A stretch of 64,000 nucleotides of DNA. It comes from Arenicola marina (lineage: Eukaryota; Annelida; Polychaeta; Arenicolidae). Below are positions 31,280-44,920 of this stretch, piece by piece. The translations under genes were made by a program, and so were the position numbers. The DNA lies in the NCBI GenBank assembly GCA_964019135.1, contig OZ025248.1, positions 47,113,670 to 47,177,669 of the forward strand. Direction: 5' to 3'. How positions within the stretch are numbered: the first letter of the stretch is position 1; each line of letters starts with the position of its first letter. The notes under the pieces are model-generated. The model was not told where the DNA came from. It saw only the letters and a program-made list of their open reading frames with translations, and did no database searches.

Positions 31280-32115
31280 TCATGATAGATGCCTCGACTG
31301 TGGAAAATGGCTAACGTCGTCCCAATACATTAAAAAAATCAACTCTCAGGTCAACAACTATGAACGGCCAGTAAACTGAGTAGCATCGGAATTGATGGTC
31401 AACTATTTAACTGGTTTAGTAATTGCATGTGTGATAGGCAGCAGAGATTACAGCAGGGGTACCCCAAGGTTCGGTATTGGGACCTCTCTTGTTTCTAGTC
31501 TACATTAGTGACTTAGCCAACGATATTGAATGTAATATTATACTTTTCGCTGATGATACCACTATATTTGTTGCCACATAATGATTTAGGTGACGCACGC
31601 GGTATGTTAATGCGAAAAATAGAATCGTCAGCCAAAAAGTTTTTTTTTAGATTTTACACGGAACCAATCAAATGCGCAAGCCGCACTCAGGTGTATAGAG
31701 AATTGGGAAATCCTGTCAATAAGGAGGGACAGATTCAAACTTATTTTGTTTCACAATTGTTTTATTTTAACCAGGCACTTTCCTATTTGTGTAGCTTACT
31801 TCATATGTCCGTGCCCGACCGCTCTCAATAGGGTTTATGTAGTGTTATCCCACATAATATTATGCAATTTTATACCAGGTGGTTCACCTTTTACAAGTGT
31901 ATAACGAATTACCAGTCACTATACGCAGCTTGCACGACCCAATAACGTTTAAAGTAGCACGTCCTACTTCTCGCCCTTTGCACTTACAATACACAACCAG
32001 GTTTATGCCGGACGTATCCCCATTATCTACCCCCCCCCCCACACCCCCTCCACCACATACACAGTATGACTGGCAGCTCCCATGTGTCTGTTGGACCCGC
32101 TGCCGGGTCACATGA
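31280..32115 (+). mobile_element. LINE RT fossil, central and C-terminal part (unit 2)
   Basis: Copy of 21,855-22,690, with the [13 protein letters not shown] and FADDTTIF boxes and the same kind of frame damage. Confidence 0.8.
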
Positions 32116-32605
32116 ATTATTGGTGACGTTTATGCGCGAGCACAACTTGAGACGTAGTGCTAATGTTAATGCGCGCACACGAAATAATGATACCGCCATT
32201 GCGTTCGCACAAGAAGTAGAGATAACTTCATAAAATTCGACAAATGTGCATATGATTTGGACATATGTTCACATATTTTCCACGTATCCACCCTCCCTTT
32301 TGTAAACATGTTCACCAGCCCCCTCGCAATTTTTTTGTAGAGAGCTCCCCCCCCCATGCCATGGTCGCAACCACTTCCAAATTCCTAGATCCGCTCCCTG
32401 CGCGAGCAGTGGGTTTTTTGTTTGTGCGATTTCTAACCTACATATTTGGCGAACCGTGTGTACGGGTCCAGGTTTTTATATTTAGGCTCGGTCTAGAGGG
32501 AGTCGTAGTTTTGCGTCGGCACACACGCCGTGGTTCGACGATATCTTCACCCCTACGAGCCCGATCTTCATATCGCCGCTGGAGACAAGAGTGGCAGTTT
32601 GGCTT

Positions 32606-32749
32606 ACTTGTGGCTAGAGCCTAGGACGATACTTGTGGCTAGAGCCTCGGACGATACTTGTGGCTAGAGCCTAGGACGATACTTGTGGATAGAGCCTAGG
32701 ACGATACTTGTGGCTAGAGGTCAAGGTACTTGTGGATAGAGGTTAGGAC
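32606..32749. repeat. 25-bp tandem repeat 5' of GMC gene 2, about 6 copies
   Basis: Same unit as at 23,182, with fewer copies. Confidence 0.88.
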
Positions 32750-32788
32750 GAGTTGGAGTCGCCCGGCCACGGACCACCGACACAAAGC

Positions 32789-34612
32789 ATGGCTTGGCTG
32801 GTTAAGGTGTTGGCGGTTGTTCTCTTATCCTGGGCCGTGCACCGTTTGAGGTACTCCCGGAGTCTGGAACCCATCGCTGTTACACCCCCGGGCGACATAC
32901 GGAAAGCCTATGACTACGTGGTGGTGGGGGCGGGGTCGGCGGGGTGTGTGCTGGCGGCTCGGTTGTCCGAGGACCCCGGGCGGACCGTCCTGCTCCTGGA
33001 GGCCGGCGGGGAGGACTCCACCGTGCCCAACGTGGGTACGCCGGGTCGTGCCGCCGCACTGTGGACCCATGCCTCGGGCGTCAGTTGGAACTACACGACC
33101 ACACCGCAGCGTCACTCCCAGCTCTCCATGGTGGCCCGGCGGGCGCCCTGCCCCCGGGGGAGGGTGCTAGGGGGCAGCAGCACGGTTAACACCATGCTCT
33201 ACGTCAGGGGCTCCCCCCACGACTACGACCACTGGGCCTCCCTGGGCAACCCTGGGTGGTCGTATAGAGACGTGCTCCCCTATTTCACAAAAGCTGAAAA
33301 CAATCAGAACCCGGAGCTCTCGGCGTCGGGTTACCATGGTAGCAATGGCCCCCTAGTAGTGTCCCTCGGTGACAACGACACCGCCCTGAAGAGCGCGTAT
33401 TTACAAGCCGGAGTTGAAGTGGGTCTCGCAGTCGGTGACATAAACGGCCCCAAGCAGGAAGGGATTATTTCTCCCGCGCAAGGAACAATCAACGCCGGAC
33501 TACGATGGAGTACTTCGACCGCGTATCTGCGTCCCGCGATGCGGCGGAGTAATCTTCATATCGTTACGGACGCACACGTGACACAGGTACTGTTTGACGG
33601 CCTTCGGGCAACGGGTGTAAATTTTCAAGGGAACGGTGGAGCCATACGAGACGTTTTGGCGCTCCAGGAAGTCATTCTCTCGGCGGGAGCCATCGCTTCT
33701 CCACAACTCCTGATGCTGTCTGGAATTGGGCCAAAGGAACAGCTGCAAAATCTCGGAATTCCTGTTGTTGCCGATTTACCTGTGGGCGATAATTTGGTGG
33801 ATCATCCGATGTTGTTAGGTCCGGAGTTTTTGCTGGCGAAGCCGGTGTCACGCAAGTTGCAGGAGGCTGAGTCCTGGGTCAGCCACGCTAAATACTTCCT
33901 GTTCGGGGGCGGCAGTCTAGGTACCCCGGCTAACGTCGATGGAGAGGCCTTCGTCCAGCTGCCCAGTCAGTCCGAACAAATCCCAGGGGCTAACATGCAG
34001 CTCCAATTATTGGCTTGTCACATCGGTAACGCTGAACCCGTCATGCAGAATGTCATGGACGTCACTAACATCAGAGAAGACGTGTTTCGCGCGGTGTACG
34101 GCAGCTCAGAAGGACAGGATGGATTCATCATACTACCCATACTGCTACACCCTAAGTCCGTCGGGCGTGTGACTCTCCGCTCGGCGGACCCCTTGGATCC
34201 CCCGGATATCGACCCAAATTATTTCCACATCCACGATGACGTCACCGTCATGGTGCGAGGAGTGCGCATGGCACAGAAAATGGCGGACACTTCCGGTTTC
34301 CGGGATCTCGGCGCTCGAATGCTGAAGCGAGTGCATCCATCTTGCCATCACGTGAATTACGACAGCGACGCCTATTGGGAGTGTTTCGTGGTTCACATGG
34401 CGGTGTCGGGGTACCACCCGGTGGGCACGTGTCGAATGGGCCCTGCAGGGGACCCTCGGGCCGTGGTCGACCCTCAGTTAAGGGTGCATGGCCTGCAGGG
34501 CCTCAGGGTGGTGGATGCCTCCATCATGCCCCACATAGTGGCTGGCAACACGAACGCCCCGACCATAATGATAGCGGAGAAGGCGGCCGACATGATAAAA
34601 GACGCCGCCTAG
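32789..34612 (+). CDS. GMC oxidoreductase, unit 2
   Basis: The protein has 607 residues and is intact, with all FAD and GMC motifs kept: VVVGAGSAG, the first signature with T for A (VNTMLYVRG), [11 protein letters not shown] and NTNAPT. It is the most divergent of the three copies, with about 13 residue differences from the unit-1 protein (for example HRLRY for HRWRY, VARRAPC for VDRRASC, RKLQEAE for RKVREAE). Units 1 and 3 differ from each other by only two residues. None of the differences hits a catalytic motif, so activity is probably retained. Start choice and layout are as in unit 1. Confidence 0.95.
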   Translation: MAWLVKVLAVVLLSWAVHRLRYSRSLEPIAVTPPGDIRKAYDYVVVGAGSAGCVLAARLSEDPGRTVLLLEAGGEDSTVPNVGTPGRAAALWTHASGVSWNYTTTPQRHSQLSMVARRAPCPRGRVLGGSSTVNTMLYVRGSPHDYDHWASLGNPGWSYRDVLPYFTKAENNQNPELSASGYHGSNGPLVVSLGDNDTALKSAYLQAGVEVGLAVGDINGPKQEGIISPAQGTINAGLRWSTSTAYLRPAMRRSNLHIVTDAHVTQVLFDGLRATGVNFQGNGGAIRDVLALQEVILSAGAIASPQLLMLSGIGPKEQLQNLGIPVVADLPVGDNLVDHPMLLGPEFLLAKPVSRKLQEAESWVSHAKYFLFGGGSLGTPANVDGEAFVQLPSQSEQIPGANMQLQLLACHIGNAEPVMQNVMDVTNIREDVFRAVYGSSEGQDGFIILPILLHPKSVGRVTLRSADPLDPPDIDPNYFHIHDDVTVMVRGVRMAQKMADTSGFRDLGARMLKRVHPSCHHVNYDSDAYWECFVVHMAVSGYHPVGTCRMGPAGDPRAVVDPQLRVHGLQGLRVVDASIMPHIVAGNTNAPTIMIAEKAADMIKDAA

Positions 34613-35708
34613 CGGACAGCCCTAGGATGCTTCAGTATTTCTTTGGCCGTTATTCGCTTGCAAAATGAACATGTTTTCAATTGTCTTGAGTGATTCATTT
34701 CAACCTGGTGATGCAGTAGCTTATGAATTAAGATGTATATGCTCTCTATTTTCCAGTTTGCGAAAATCAAATATGCCAGCATTTGATCGAGCCTTTGGCA
34801 CATTAAGATAAGCTTTTAACCCAAATGTTACAAATGGTCCACACTGGCAGGGCGAATCCAGGAAGTTGAAAAGGAAGGGTCCACTGAAAACTGCGATGGG
34901 GACGAGGGTGCTCTCAACAAATTCTGACCGAGGGTTTCACTTACGTTCAACGAAACACCTCAGATGATTTAACTTTCGCATTGAAAAACGGAATCCTTCC
35001 ATTAGGGGGATGGGTCCGGACCCCCGGGAATTTCCCCCATCCCTGGCTTAAATCTACAACCAACAGGCTGTTTTAATGTAAAGGCTGCATTGTCTGGCAA
35101 ATGCGGTTGTGTCTGTAACGTTATATATATTACCATACTAATTTAATAGAACAGTATTAAACCTAATTGATTAAGCCTAATTTTACATCAATTAGGTTTA
35201 ATTATGCTCCATTCAATTAGAAAATCACAAAGACACCTGCTTTCATTCTAAGATTTGTATTCCTCATTTATTCGATGAAACTTTTCTTTGATTGATCCAA
35301 GAAATAAACAGGCCGGACCACAGTTTTGCTGCTTTGGTGAATGCGTTTGAGTTTCCTCGAATAAAAACTGGTGCTCGGGCGGGCGTTTTGGTAGGGGAGG
35401 GGTCGCGGGCGGGGCGGGGAGGGGTCGCTGGCGGGGCGGGGGCGGGGCGGGGGCGGGGCGGGAGCAGAGCGGGTTCTCAATGTGCAAAATCTCATTATCT
35501 CATCCTGCCGACAGTTTTAATTGAATCTTCATATAGATGAGTCAGACATGGACTCGACTTCCTACCAAGAAGAGAAGCCAAACAACTGGAGCTGGCTGGA
35601 GTAATGAGAATGAGTCCATGATTGAAGGCAGAGACCGATTATCCATCACTGCTATTGCATTTGTCCTTGGAAACCTTTGAACACGCTACGCATCCGCGAC
35701 GCATCCGT
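34613..35708. other. Convergent intergenic region (unit 2)
   Basis: Same content as 25,239-26,334: paired poly(A) signals, a taattgatt inverted repeat and the G-rich tract (about 35,382-35,470). Confidence 0.55.
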
Positions 35709-38400
35709 CTACTTTCCGGACAAATTTTGCTTAATATGTTCCTTATAATGGACGTATTTCTTGTTGACCTTTCCTGTGAAGGAGGAGGTGGTGAAGGTCT
35801 GCACCGCGGGCATTGCGAGGCCGTGGAGGGCCAGCGCAACGATCTGACACAGCAGGTCGGCTTGGGTCTGCACTCCTCCGCCAGTATACGCTCTAAGCGC
35901 TATGGCGGACGTGGGCACGACCCAGAGCACGAGGAGAGTGACCATGACGAGGCAACGGTGCAGCACCGCCGAGGCCTGACTGTCGCCGGATCCACGCACC
36001 CGTTGGGCGGACCGTCGCGTCTCCATGGCAATGCTACCGTAGGTCCAGGCGACTAGGACTACCATGGCGACATTGATCAGCTCCAGGGCACCGGTGACGG
36101 CGGACACCGCGGGGGGGTCGGCGGGGTGGGCGCGCAGGAAGAAGCAGAAGACGGCCGCATCAACGCCGCCGCCGCCGCCGCCGCTCGGAGCTCTGGTGTG
36201 GAGTACCGACACAGAGCCAACGGCGGCGCACACCGCCAGCCAGCAGGCGACGCTGGAGAACAGTTGGACGCGCCGGCTCATGTCCCTCTTCTTCAAGGAC
36301 GACATGATGACGACATAGCGATGGACGCTGGCCAGAGCCAGGAAGCAGCTGGTGGCGCCCACAGCCACGCCGGACAGGATCTCCAGCCCGACACACGGGA
36401 AGCTGGATGGCCATGAGTGGGTCACGTACAGCAGATCCCTGCCAATCAGCGCGTCCAAGAAGGAAAGCATCAGGACATACACGCCTATCAGCAAGGTGGC
36501 AAACGATAGGTGGAGCTGGAAAAAGCCTTTGGCTTCGCCTGAGTACCACTTGACGCCGATGAGCGCCTGTGTTAGTATGGCGATGGCAACGGTGCCCATG
36601 ATCAGTCTGAACCACGTGTTCGAGACCGATGTGTAGCAAGCTTGCTGCGCCTCTGGCGAAACACACGCCGCGGAACTCACATAACAGCAGAGGAGAAAGC
36701 TCTCCGCAATCAGCGTCTGGAGCTGCATGCTGCCGCCTAGGAAAGCCGTAATGTTGTTATGGGACAGATCCAGGAGGCGAAAATCACGTTCTTCGCAGCA
36801 AAAGGCATCGCTGTCAAATACCTCAAATAAATTATAGGAAAAGTTCACGCTCGTCAACAGCGGCATGCCATCAAATTTCCATTTGTCTATTTCATGAATT
36901 TTGCACATACTCAAATCTAGATCAGTTAAATTCGGCATAACTTGAAACGCGTTTTCTTCGATTTTTGATAAGTTGTTTCCTTTAAGCTATAAATGTCGAA
37001 GATTGCCAAGACCCGAGAACATATCGCTGGTTAATGCAGTCAAGTAGTTGTGTTCTAGCAAGAGAAAAGTCAGACTTTTAAAAGGGGCAAACACGCCGGG
37101 TGGTAGGCTCTGTAGCCCGGTGAATGAGAGGTTGAGAAAACAACAACCTGCCCATGCCAAGGAAGGAGTTTACATTGAGCTCAAGTTGGTCTGAGGACAC
37201 CTGGACCGCCCTGAAAGGAGCCGGGTAGGTCGCCATGATGGTGACGTCACACACAACCAACGATCCTCGGGTTGAGCACTCCTTTGGCAGTACAGTATCT
37301 TTAGTGCAGAGTTGTTCGTCATCGTGGGAGAGTGGGCAATGAATGATGCCGTCGCAAATATACGCACGGGAGACACACCAGTTTTCTCGACTACACCTCA
37401 GGTAGCCGGGACAGTCTACAGGGCAATGTCTCTCGTCGTGGCCACCTATGCAGTCAAGGACGCCGTTGCATACTTTGTGCAATGGCACGCAGTAGGACTG
37501 GGGGCACTTGAAGAAGTCTTCCCGACACTGATGATCGGCGCAGTCGCGCAGGTGACCTCCCGTGCTGCATGGAATGAGGACACCGTGACGGTTGTGATCC
37601 AGAATGCAGGACAGATCCGGGGGTAACACGTGGTCGAGTATCGCACACCATGGCAGCGGAAATGCATTGGCCGTTGTCACAGCGATAGTCGTCTTGGGGA
37701 CAGTCCAGTTGATGGCACACTTCCTCGTCAGAGCCGTCGGGACAGTGCAGGAGGCCGTCGCAAACGTGGAGCAGTGGTACACAGGATCCAGATCGGCACT
37801 GATAGTAGGATGCCAAATCGCAGGAGCACGCTTCTACGGGACAGAAGTCGAAGCAAGCCCGCGTTCCCGGTCGAAGGGACACGTCGGCCACGTGAAAATG
37901 GCACACGGGCCGGCAGGCGACCTCGCGAGGCAGTCCTTCTTTCCGTCGCACCAATGAGAGGCCAGGATACAGGAGCGGTCGCCGCAGCTCCGCCAGTAAT
38001 AACTGCTCTCACTGCACGCCAAGGACGACGGTAGGGCGATGGTTAGGTTGCTGATGGACGTGGACGTAGTGTCACTATGGTTGTCGGCATGTCCTGTGGC
38101 AGTCACCTCACAAAGGCATCCAGCACGCGGCAGTGGCTGGTCACAGGGTACAGATAGCCAGGGTGAAGGCTGGTCGTGCAACATGTACAGCAAGGCCACG
38201 CAGTCATGACCTTCGGCTGATATCGGGTGCAGTTTATTTGACCAATTCAAGAGTTGGGTGGACGGAAAAGTGGTGTTTCTAGATTTGAAGCCATGAGGTC
38301 CTTCCTCAGTGACGTAGGACGGGAGGCTGGAGTGATAATAGGGTACATTCCACTCTGCATACCCGAGGGGATCGCTGCTTTCCCATCTGTATTTTTCTGC
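35709..38400 (-). pseudogene. Truncated LDLa-LRR 7TM receptor exon, unit 2 (pseudogene)
   Basis: It shares the 235-bp LDLa deletion (near 37,632) and the LRR TAG stop (36,987-36,989) with unit 1. It adds its own damage: a 10-bp deletion in the first LDLa (near 37,925) and one extra A (near 37,140) that shifts the frame before the LRRs. The 7TM half (35,709-36,938) is open. The 5' side joins LINE sequence as in unit 1. The shared lesions show that units 1 and 2 descend from one already-broken receptor copy, at least in this part. Confidence 0.88.
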
Positions 38401-38419
38401 CTGAAATGAAACGGACATG

Positions 38420-38487
38420 ACGGGGTATGACGGGATTAGCCCGAGGATGCTAAAAGAACCTGGTAAAGCCATAGCTGAACCCCTGTC
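38420..38487 (+). mobile_element. LINE RT fossil, N-terminal piece (unit 3)
   Basis: Same short piece as 29,052-29,119. Confidence 0.72.
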
Positions 38488-38932
38488 ATAACTCTTTGTT
38501 CTGTGTCTCGATTAGTGTCGGATGTTTCACCAGGCGTCCGTCTAACGCCTGGCTAGGGGAACTAGCTCGGTAGAGTGATGGCAGGAGACCGGGTCAATCC
38601 ATATGCATCTTTATTGCATTCAGGTTGTACAGGCTACAACCGCTCTCTATCTCCCTGCTTTCTCTCTGTCCTCTATTTCTCTCTGTCTGACCCTGCCGTC
38701 TCCGCGGCGACTTATATATGTCCCTCTGATCGCATGCGGGTGGGTCGCCTTGGTTCTCGACCCACCCTCAGGATGACCCACAGGCATGGCACGAACTGTG
38801 ACGGGCTGTGCCCGCAGATTTCCAGCCGGGCGTATTGGCACACCTAGCAGCCGATATCTCTTGCTCCAGGACAGTCATCCCCTATCCTGACCGGGCGGCC
38901 GCCGTGCAGGTCGCATTCACGCCCGCAAACTA
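38488..38932 (+). mobile_element. SINE-like sequence, left half (unit 3)
   Basis: Copy of 19,994-20,425. The right half is at about 40,428-40,550. Confidence 0.45.
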
Positions 38933-40425
38933 TGGCAAGCCAAAGTGGAATTTAATATAGTATTTGCACATATGTTCAAATATTTACACATATGTTCAAA
39001 TATTTCCACATATGTCCAAATATTTCCACATATTTACAATTCATTTGGACATATGTGCAAATATTTGGACATATGTCCAAATATTTTCATATTAAATATT
39101 ATACATACGTCTAATTCAATTTTACATATGTGCAAATATTTGGACATGTGTCAAAAATATTTTCACATATGTAAAATTGAATTAGACATATGATGTAAAA
39201 TTGATACACATATGTTTAATTCAATTGCACATATGTCCAAATCATTTGTACATATGCCTAAATCATTTGCACATATGTTTAATTCAATTGCACATATGTC
39301 CAAATCATTTGAACGTATATGCAATCCACCTCCATCTACATTTCCCCCTCCTCCTTCACCTCCACCTCCAACCCCCCCCCCCGCCCCACCTCCACCTCCA
39401 CGTTCCCCCCACCTCCATCTTCACCTTCACCTCCACCCCCATCCCCACCTCTTCCTCCACCTCCACCTCCACCGCCATCACCACATCCTCCCCCTCCGCC
39501 TCCACCCACACCTCCAACCCCATCTCTGCCTTCAGCCCACCTCCACCTCCCCCTTCCCATCCCCCCCCCTGCACCTGCACCTGCACCTGCACCTGCACCT
39601 CTACTTCCATTTCCACCGCCACCCCCACCCCCACCCCCCCTCCCCCTCCCCCTCCCCCTCCCCCTCACCTTCTCCCACTCCACCCTCCCTCCACATCCAC
39701 CTCCACCTCCACATCCACGTCTTCCCTTCACCTACCTTCAACCCCACCTCCACCTCCACCTCCACCTCCACCTCCACCTCCGCCCCCCACCCCCACCCCC
39801 ACCCCCACCTCTTCTTCCACCTCCACCATCTCCTCCAACTCCTCCACCTCCACTTATAATTCGGATTAATGATAACATTAATTCATTTGAATTAATGATA
39901 TGTGCAATTCAATTGTACATATGTCGAATTCAATTGTACATATGTGCAATTCATTTGGACATATGTCTAAATGATTTGGACTTATGTGCAAATGAATTGG
40001 ACATATGTACAATTGAATTCGACATATGTACAATTGAATTCGACATATGTGCAATTCATTTGGACATATGTCTAAATCATTTGCACATATGTCTAAATAG
40101 GGGTCTTTAAAGATATCCTTTATTGAATTGAAGATGTATTGAATTCACTTGGACATATGTGCAATTGAATTACACATATGTGTAATTCATTCGGACATAT
40201 GTGCAATTGAATTACGCATATGTGTAATTCATTTGCACATATGTGTAATTCATTCGGACATATGTGCAATTGAATTACGCATATGTGTAATTCATTTGCA
40301 CATATGTGTAAGTCATTCGGACATATGTGCAATTGAATTACGCATATGTGTAATTCATTTGGACATATGTGCAAATATTTGGACATATATGCAAATACTC
40401 TATTCAATTCCACTTTGGCTTGCCA
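38933..40425. mobile_element. TA-flanked inverted-repeat element with CATATG palindromes (unit 3)
   Basis: The 20-bp TIRs flanked by TA are the same. It has one extra block of palindromes near 40,300 compared with the other units and a pyrimidine core at about 39,326-39,855. Confidence 0.75.
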
Positions 40426-40604
40426 TAGCATACCGGACGCCCCCGACTCAGCTAGCGCCATCCGGCATGACCGGGTCACCTGTCCCTGACCAAGACAGAC
40501 TGGTCGGTGTGACGTCAGCACTACCGCCAGTTGAGACATAAATCAATACCACCCTTGTTGTATGTGTGGCGGGGGGGGGGGGGGGGGGAGGGGCGTCTTA
40601 CCCT

Positions 40605-41450
40605 TCATGATAGATGCCTCGACTGTGGAAAATGGCTAACGTCGTCCCAATACATTAAAAAAATCAACTCTCAGGTCAACAACTATGAACGGCCAGTAAA
40701 CTGAGTAGCATCGGAATTGATGGTCAACTATTTAACTGGTTTAGTAATTGCATGTGTGATAGGCAGCAGAGATTACAGCAGGGGTACCCCAAGGTTCGGT
40801 ATTGGGACCTCTCTTGTTTCTAGTCTACATTAGTGACTTAGCCAACGATATTGAATGTAATATTATACTTTTCGCTGATGATACCACTATATTTGTTGCC
40901 ACATAATGATTTAGGTGACGCACGCGGTATGTTAATGCGAAAAATAGAATCGTCAGCCAAAAAGTGTTTTTTTTAGATTTTACACGGAACCAATCAAATG
41001 CGCAAGCCGCACTCAGGTGTATAGAGAATTGGGAAATCCTGTCAATAAGGAGGGACAGATTCAAACTTATTTTGTTTCACAATTGTTTCATTTTAACCAG
41101 GCACCTTCCTGTGTGTGTAGCTTACATCATATGTCCGTGCCCGACCGCTCTCAATAGGGTTTATGTAGTGTTATCCCACATAATATTATGCAATTTTATA
41201 CCAGGTGGTTCACCTTTTACAAGTGTATAACGAATTACCAGTCACTATACGCAGCTTGCCACGACCCAATAACGTTTAAAGTAGCATGTCCTACTTCTCG
41301 CCCTTTGCACTTACAATACACAACCAGGCTTATGCGGACGTATCCCCATTATCTACCCCCCCCCCCCCCCCCCCATACCCCCTCCACCACATGCACAGTA
41401 TGACTGGCAGCTCCCATGTGTCCTGTTGGACCCGCTGCCGGGTCACATGA
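40605..41450 (+). mobile_element. LINE RT fossil, central and C-terminal part (unit 3)
   Basis: Copy of 21,855-22,690, again frame-damaged. Confidence 0.8.
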
Positions 41451-41826
41451 ATTATTGGTGACGTTTATGCGCGAGCACAACTTGAGACGTAGTGCTACAT
41501 GTTAATGTCGCGCACACGAAATATGATACCGCCATTGCGTTCGCACAAGAAGTAGAGATAACTTCATAAAAATTCGACAAATGTGCATATGATTTGGACA
41601 TATGTTCACATATTTTCCACGTATCCACCCTCCCTTTTGTAAACATGTTCACCAGCCCCCTCGCAATTTTTTTGTAGAGAGCTCCCCGCCCCCCCCATGC
41701 CATGGTCGCAACCACTTCCAAATTCGTAGATCCGCTCCCTGCGCGAGCAGTGGGTTTTTTGTTTGTGCGATTTCTAAACCTACATATTTGGCGAACCGTG
41801 TGTACGGGTCCAGGTTTTTATATTTA

Positions 41827-42764
41827 GAGTCTAATCGATTCAACTCTTCCAGGAAGAGAAGAGCTCATCCAAGAATAGAGAATATGAGCGATGAATCGAT
41901 CGCGTGTGACGAGTTGGAAGAGTAGTTTCAATATGGCCAACGGAAACTCACTTATAGCTCACAATTTATCGCCCACGTCCTTATATTATCGCCCAACTTC
42001 AACTGATAGATACATGGGTAACTGCATATATGGGCCCTCATATACCGGAAACATATCTTTCAAATAACAAAATAAAAGGTCTTACATATGTTTCACAGAT
42101 TTTATTTAATTGTTTCAATTCATGTATTTCCCCTAAAACCTATTTTGTCACACTGAGCGAATATTGCATAGTTAGCTTCAGCCATCTTGGAATAGCCTCT
42201 ACCTCTTCTCACTTCCACCTACCTGGGCGGAAGAGCAGAAGAGGTCTTCTCGGAATAGAAGAGGCAAAACGATCGTACTGCATGCACTCTTCCAGAAGAG
42301 GTAGACGTTGGAAGAGGCGAATCGATCACGCCTTAGGGCGAGAAGACCTCTTCTGCTCTTCCGCCCCAGGTAGGTGGAAGTGAGAAGAGGTAGAGGCTAT
42401 TCCAAGATGGCTGAAGCTAACTATGCAATATTCGCTCAGTGTGACAAAATAGGTTTTAGGGGAAATACATGAATGAAACAATGAATAAAATTCTGTGAAA
42501 CATATGTAAGACCTTTTATTTTGTTATTTGAAAGATATGTTTCCGGTATATGAGGGCCCATATATGCAGTTACCCATGTATCTATCAGTTGAAGTTGGGC
42601 GATAATATAAGGACGTAGGCGATAAATTGTGAGCTATAAGTGAGTTTCCGTTGGCCATATTGAAACTACTCTTCCAACTCGTCAGACGCGATCGATTCAT
42701 CGCTCATATTCTCTATTCTTGGATGAGCTCTTCTCTTCCTGGAAGAGTTGAATCGATTAGACTC
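41827..42764. mobile_element. 938-bp foldback element with TTA target duplication (PIF/Harbinger-like MITE), only in unit 3
   Basis: Units 1 and 2 read tatttaggctcgg without interruption. Here the same site is split and TTA is repeated on both sides (41,824-41,826 and 42,765-42,767). The ends are gagtctaatcgattcaactc and its exact complement. Almost the whole element is one inverted repeat: arms of over 400 bp are nearly identical, around a short centre near 42,255-42,340. A 3-bp TTA/TAA duplication is the PIF/Harbinger signature. There is no transposase frame. It inserted after the triplication or was lost from the others; high arm identity favours recent insertion. Confidence 0.85.
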
Positions 42765-42888
42765 TTAGGCTCGGTCTAGAGGGAGTCGTAGTTTTGCGTC
42801 GGCACACACGCCGTGGTTCGACGATATCTTCACCCCTACGAGCCCGATCTTCATATCGCCGCTGGAGACAAGAGTGGCAGTTTGGCCT

Positions 42889-43057
42889 ACTTGTGGCTAG
42901 AGCCTAGGACGATACTTGTGGCTGGAGCCTGGGACGATACTTGTGGATAGAGCCTGGGACGATACTTGTGGCTAGAGCCTAGGACGATACTTGTGGCTGG
43001 AGCCTAGGACGATACTTGTGGCTAGAGGTCAAGGTACTTGTGGATAGAGGTTAGGAC
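42889..43057. repeat. 25-bp tandem repeat 5' of GMC gene 3, about 7 copies
   Basis: Same unit as at 23,182, 7 copies. Confidence 0.88.
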
Positions 43058-43096
43058 GAGTTGGAGTCGCCCGGCCACGGACCACCGACACAAAAC

Positions 43097-44920
43097 ATGG
43101 CTTGGCTGGTTAAGGTGTTGGCGGTTGTTCTCTTATCCTGGGCCGTGCACCGTTGGAGGTACTCCCGGAGTCTGGAACCCATCGCTGTTACACCCCCGGG
43201 CGACATACGGAAAGCCTATGATTACGTGGTGGTGGGGGCGGGGTCGGCGGGGTGTGTGCTGGCGGCTCGGTTGTCCGAGGACCCCGGGCAGACCGTCCTG
43301 CTCCTGGAGGCCGGCGGGGAGGACTCCACCGTGCTCAACGTGGGTACGCCGGGTCGTGCCGCCGCACTGTGGACCCATGCCTCGGGCGTCAGTTGGAACT
43401 ACACGACCACACCGCAGCGTCACTCCCAGCTCTCCATGGTGGACCGGCGGGCGTCCTGCCCCCGGGGGAGGGTGCTAGGGGGCAGCAGCACGGTTAACGC
43501 CATGCTCTACGTCAGGGGTTCCCCCCACGACTACGACCACTGGGCCTCCCTGGGCAACCCTGGGTGGTCGTATAAAGACGTGCTTCCCTATTTCACGAAA
43601 GCTGAAAACAATCAGAACCCGGAGCTCTCGGCGTCGGCTTACCATGGTAGCAATGGCCCCCTAGTAGTGTCCCTCGGTGACAACGACACCGCCCTGAAGA
43701 GCGCGTATTTACAAGCCGGGGTTGAAGTGGGTCTCGCAGTCGGTGACATAAACGGCCCCAAGCAGGAAGGGATTATTTCTCCCGCGCAAGGAACAATCAA
43801 CGCCGGACTACGATGGAGTACTTCGACCGCGTATCTGCGTCCCGCGATGCGGCGGAGTAATCTGCATATCGTTACGGACGCACACGTGACACAGGTACTG
43901 TTTGACGGCCTTCGGGCAACGGGTGTAAAGTTTCAAGGGAACGGTGGAGCCATACGAGACGTTTTGGCGCTCCAGGAAGTCATTCTCTCGGCAGGAGCCA
44001 TCGCTTCTCCACAACTCCTGATGCTGTCTGGAATTGGGCCAAAGGAACAGCTGCAAAACCTCGGAATTCCTGTTGTTGCCGATTTACCCGTGGGCGATAA
44101 TTTGGTGGATCATCCGATGTTGTTTGGTCCGGAGTTTTTGGTGGCGAAGCCGGTGTCGCGCAAGGTGCGGGAGGCTGAGTCTTGGGTCAGCCACGCTAAA
44201 TACTTCCTGTTCGGGGGCGGCAGTCTAGGTACCCCGGCTAACGTCGATGGAGAGGCCTTCGTCCAGCTGCCCAGTCAGTCCGAACAAATCCCAGGGGCTA
44301 ACATGCAGCTCCAAGTATTGGCTTGTCACATCGGTAACGCTGAACCCGTCATGCAGAATTTCATGGACGTCACTAACATCAGAGAAGACGTGTTTCGCGC
44401 AGTGTACGGCAGCTCAGAAGGACAGGATGGATTCATCATACTACCCATACTGCTACACCCTAAGTCCGTCGGGCGTGTGACTCTCCGCTCGGCGGACCCC
44501 TTGGATCCCCCGGATATCGACCCAAATTATTTCCACATCCACGATGACGTCACCGTCATGGTGCGAGGAGTGCGCATGGCACAGAAAATGGCGGACACTT
44601 CCGGTTTCCGGGATCTCGGCGCTCGAATGCTGAAGCGAGTGCATCCATCTTGCCATCACGTGGATTACGACAGCGACGCCTATTGGGAGTGTTTCGTGGT
44701 TCACATGGCGGTGTCGGGGTACCACCCGGTGGGCACGTGTCGAATGGGCCCTGCAGGGGACCCTCGGGCCGTGGTCGACCCTCAGTTAAGGGTGCATGGC
44801 CTGCAGGGCCTCAGGGTGGTGGATGCCTCCATCATGCCCCACATAGTGGCTGGCAACACGAACGCCCCGACCATAATGATAGCGGAGAAGGCGGCCGACA
44901 TGATAAAAGACGCCGCCTAG
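43097..44920 (+). CDS. GMC oxidoreductase, unit 3
   Basis: The protein has 607 residues and is intact. It differs from the unit-1 protein by two residues (QVLAC for QLLAC; HVDYD for HVNYD) and keeps every FAD and catalytic motif. It is likely membrane-anchored or secreted through the N-terminal hydrophobic stretch. Its upstream region carries the 938-bp foldback insertion about 0.3-1.3 kb before the start, at the TATA-like sequence that the other copies keep whole, so its regulation may differ. Start choice is as in unit 1. Confidence 0.95.
   Translation: MAWLVKVLAVVLLSWAVHRWRYSRSLEPIAVTPPGDIRKAYDYVVVGAGSAGCVLAARLSEDPGQTVLLLEAGGEDSTVLNVGTPGRAAALWTHASGVSWNYTTTPQRHSQLSMVDRRASCPRGRVLGGSSTVNAMLYVRGSPHDYDHWASLGNPGWSYKDVLPYFTKAENNQNPELSASAYHGSNGPLVVSLGDNDTALKSAYLQAGVEVGLAVGDINGPKQEGIISPAQGTINAGLRWSTSTAYLRPAMRRSNLHIVTDAHVTQVLFDGLRATGVKFQGNGGAIRDVLALQEVILSAGAIASPQLLMLSGIGPKEQLQNLGIPVVADLPVGDNLVDHPMLFGPEFLVAKPVSRKVREAESWVSHAKYFLFGGGSLGTPANVDGEAFVQLPSQSEQIPGANMQLQVLACHIGNAEPVMQNFMDVTNIREDVFRAVYGSSEGQDGFIILPILLHPKSVGRVTLRSADPLDPPDIDPNYFHIHDDVTVMVRGVRMAQKMADTSGFRDLGARMLKRVHPSCHHVDYDSDAYWECFVVHMAVSGYHPVGTCRMGPAGDPRAVVDPQLRVHGLQGLRVVDASIMPHIVAGNTNAPTIMIAEKAADMIKDAA

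Larger units (their letters stand above)
29052..38419. repeat. Segmental duplication unit 2 (9,368 bp)
   Basis: This is the second direct copy, without the Helentron-like and foldback insertions seen in units 1 and 3, so it shows the basic length. Both junctions are gaaacggacatg joined to acggggtatgacggg, the same sequence at the 1/2 and 2/3 boundaries. Confidence 0.93.
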
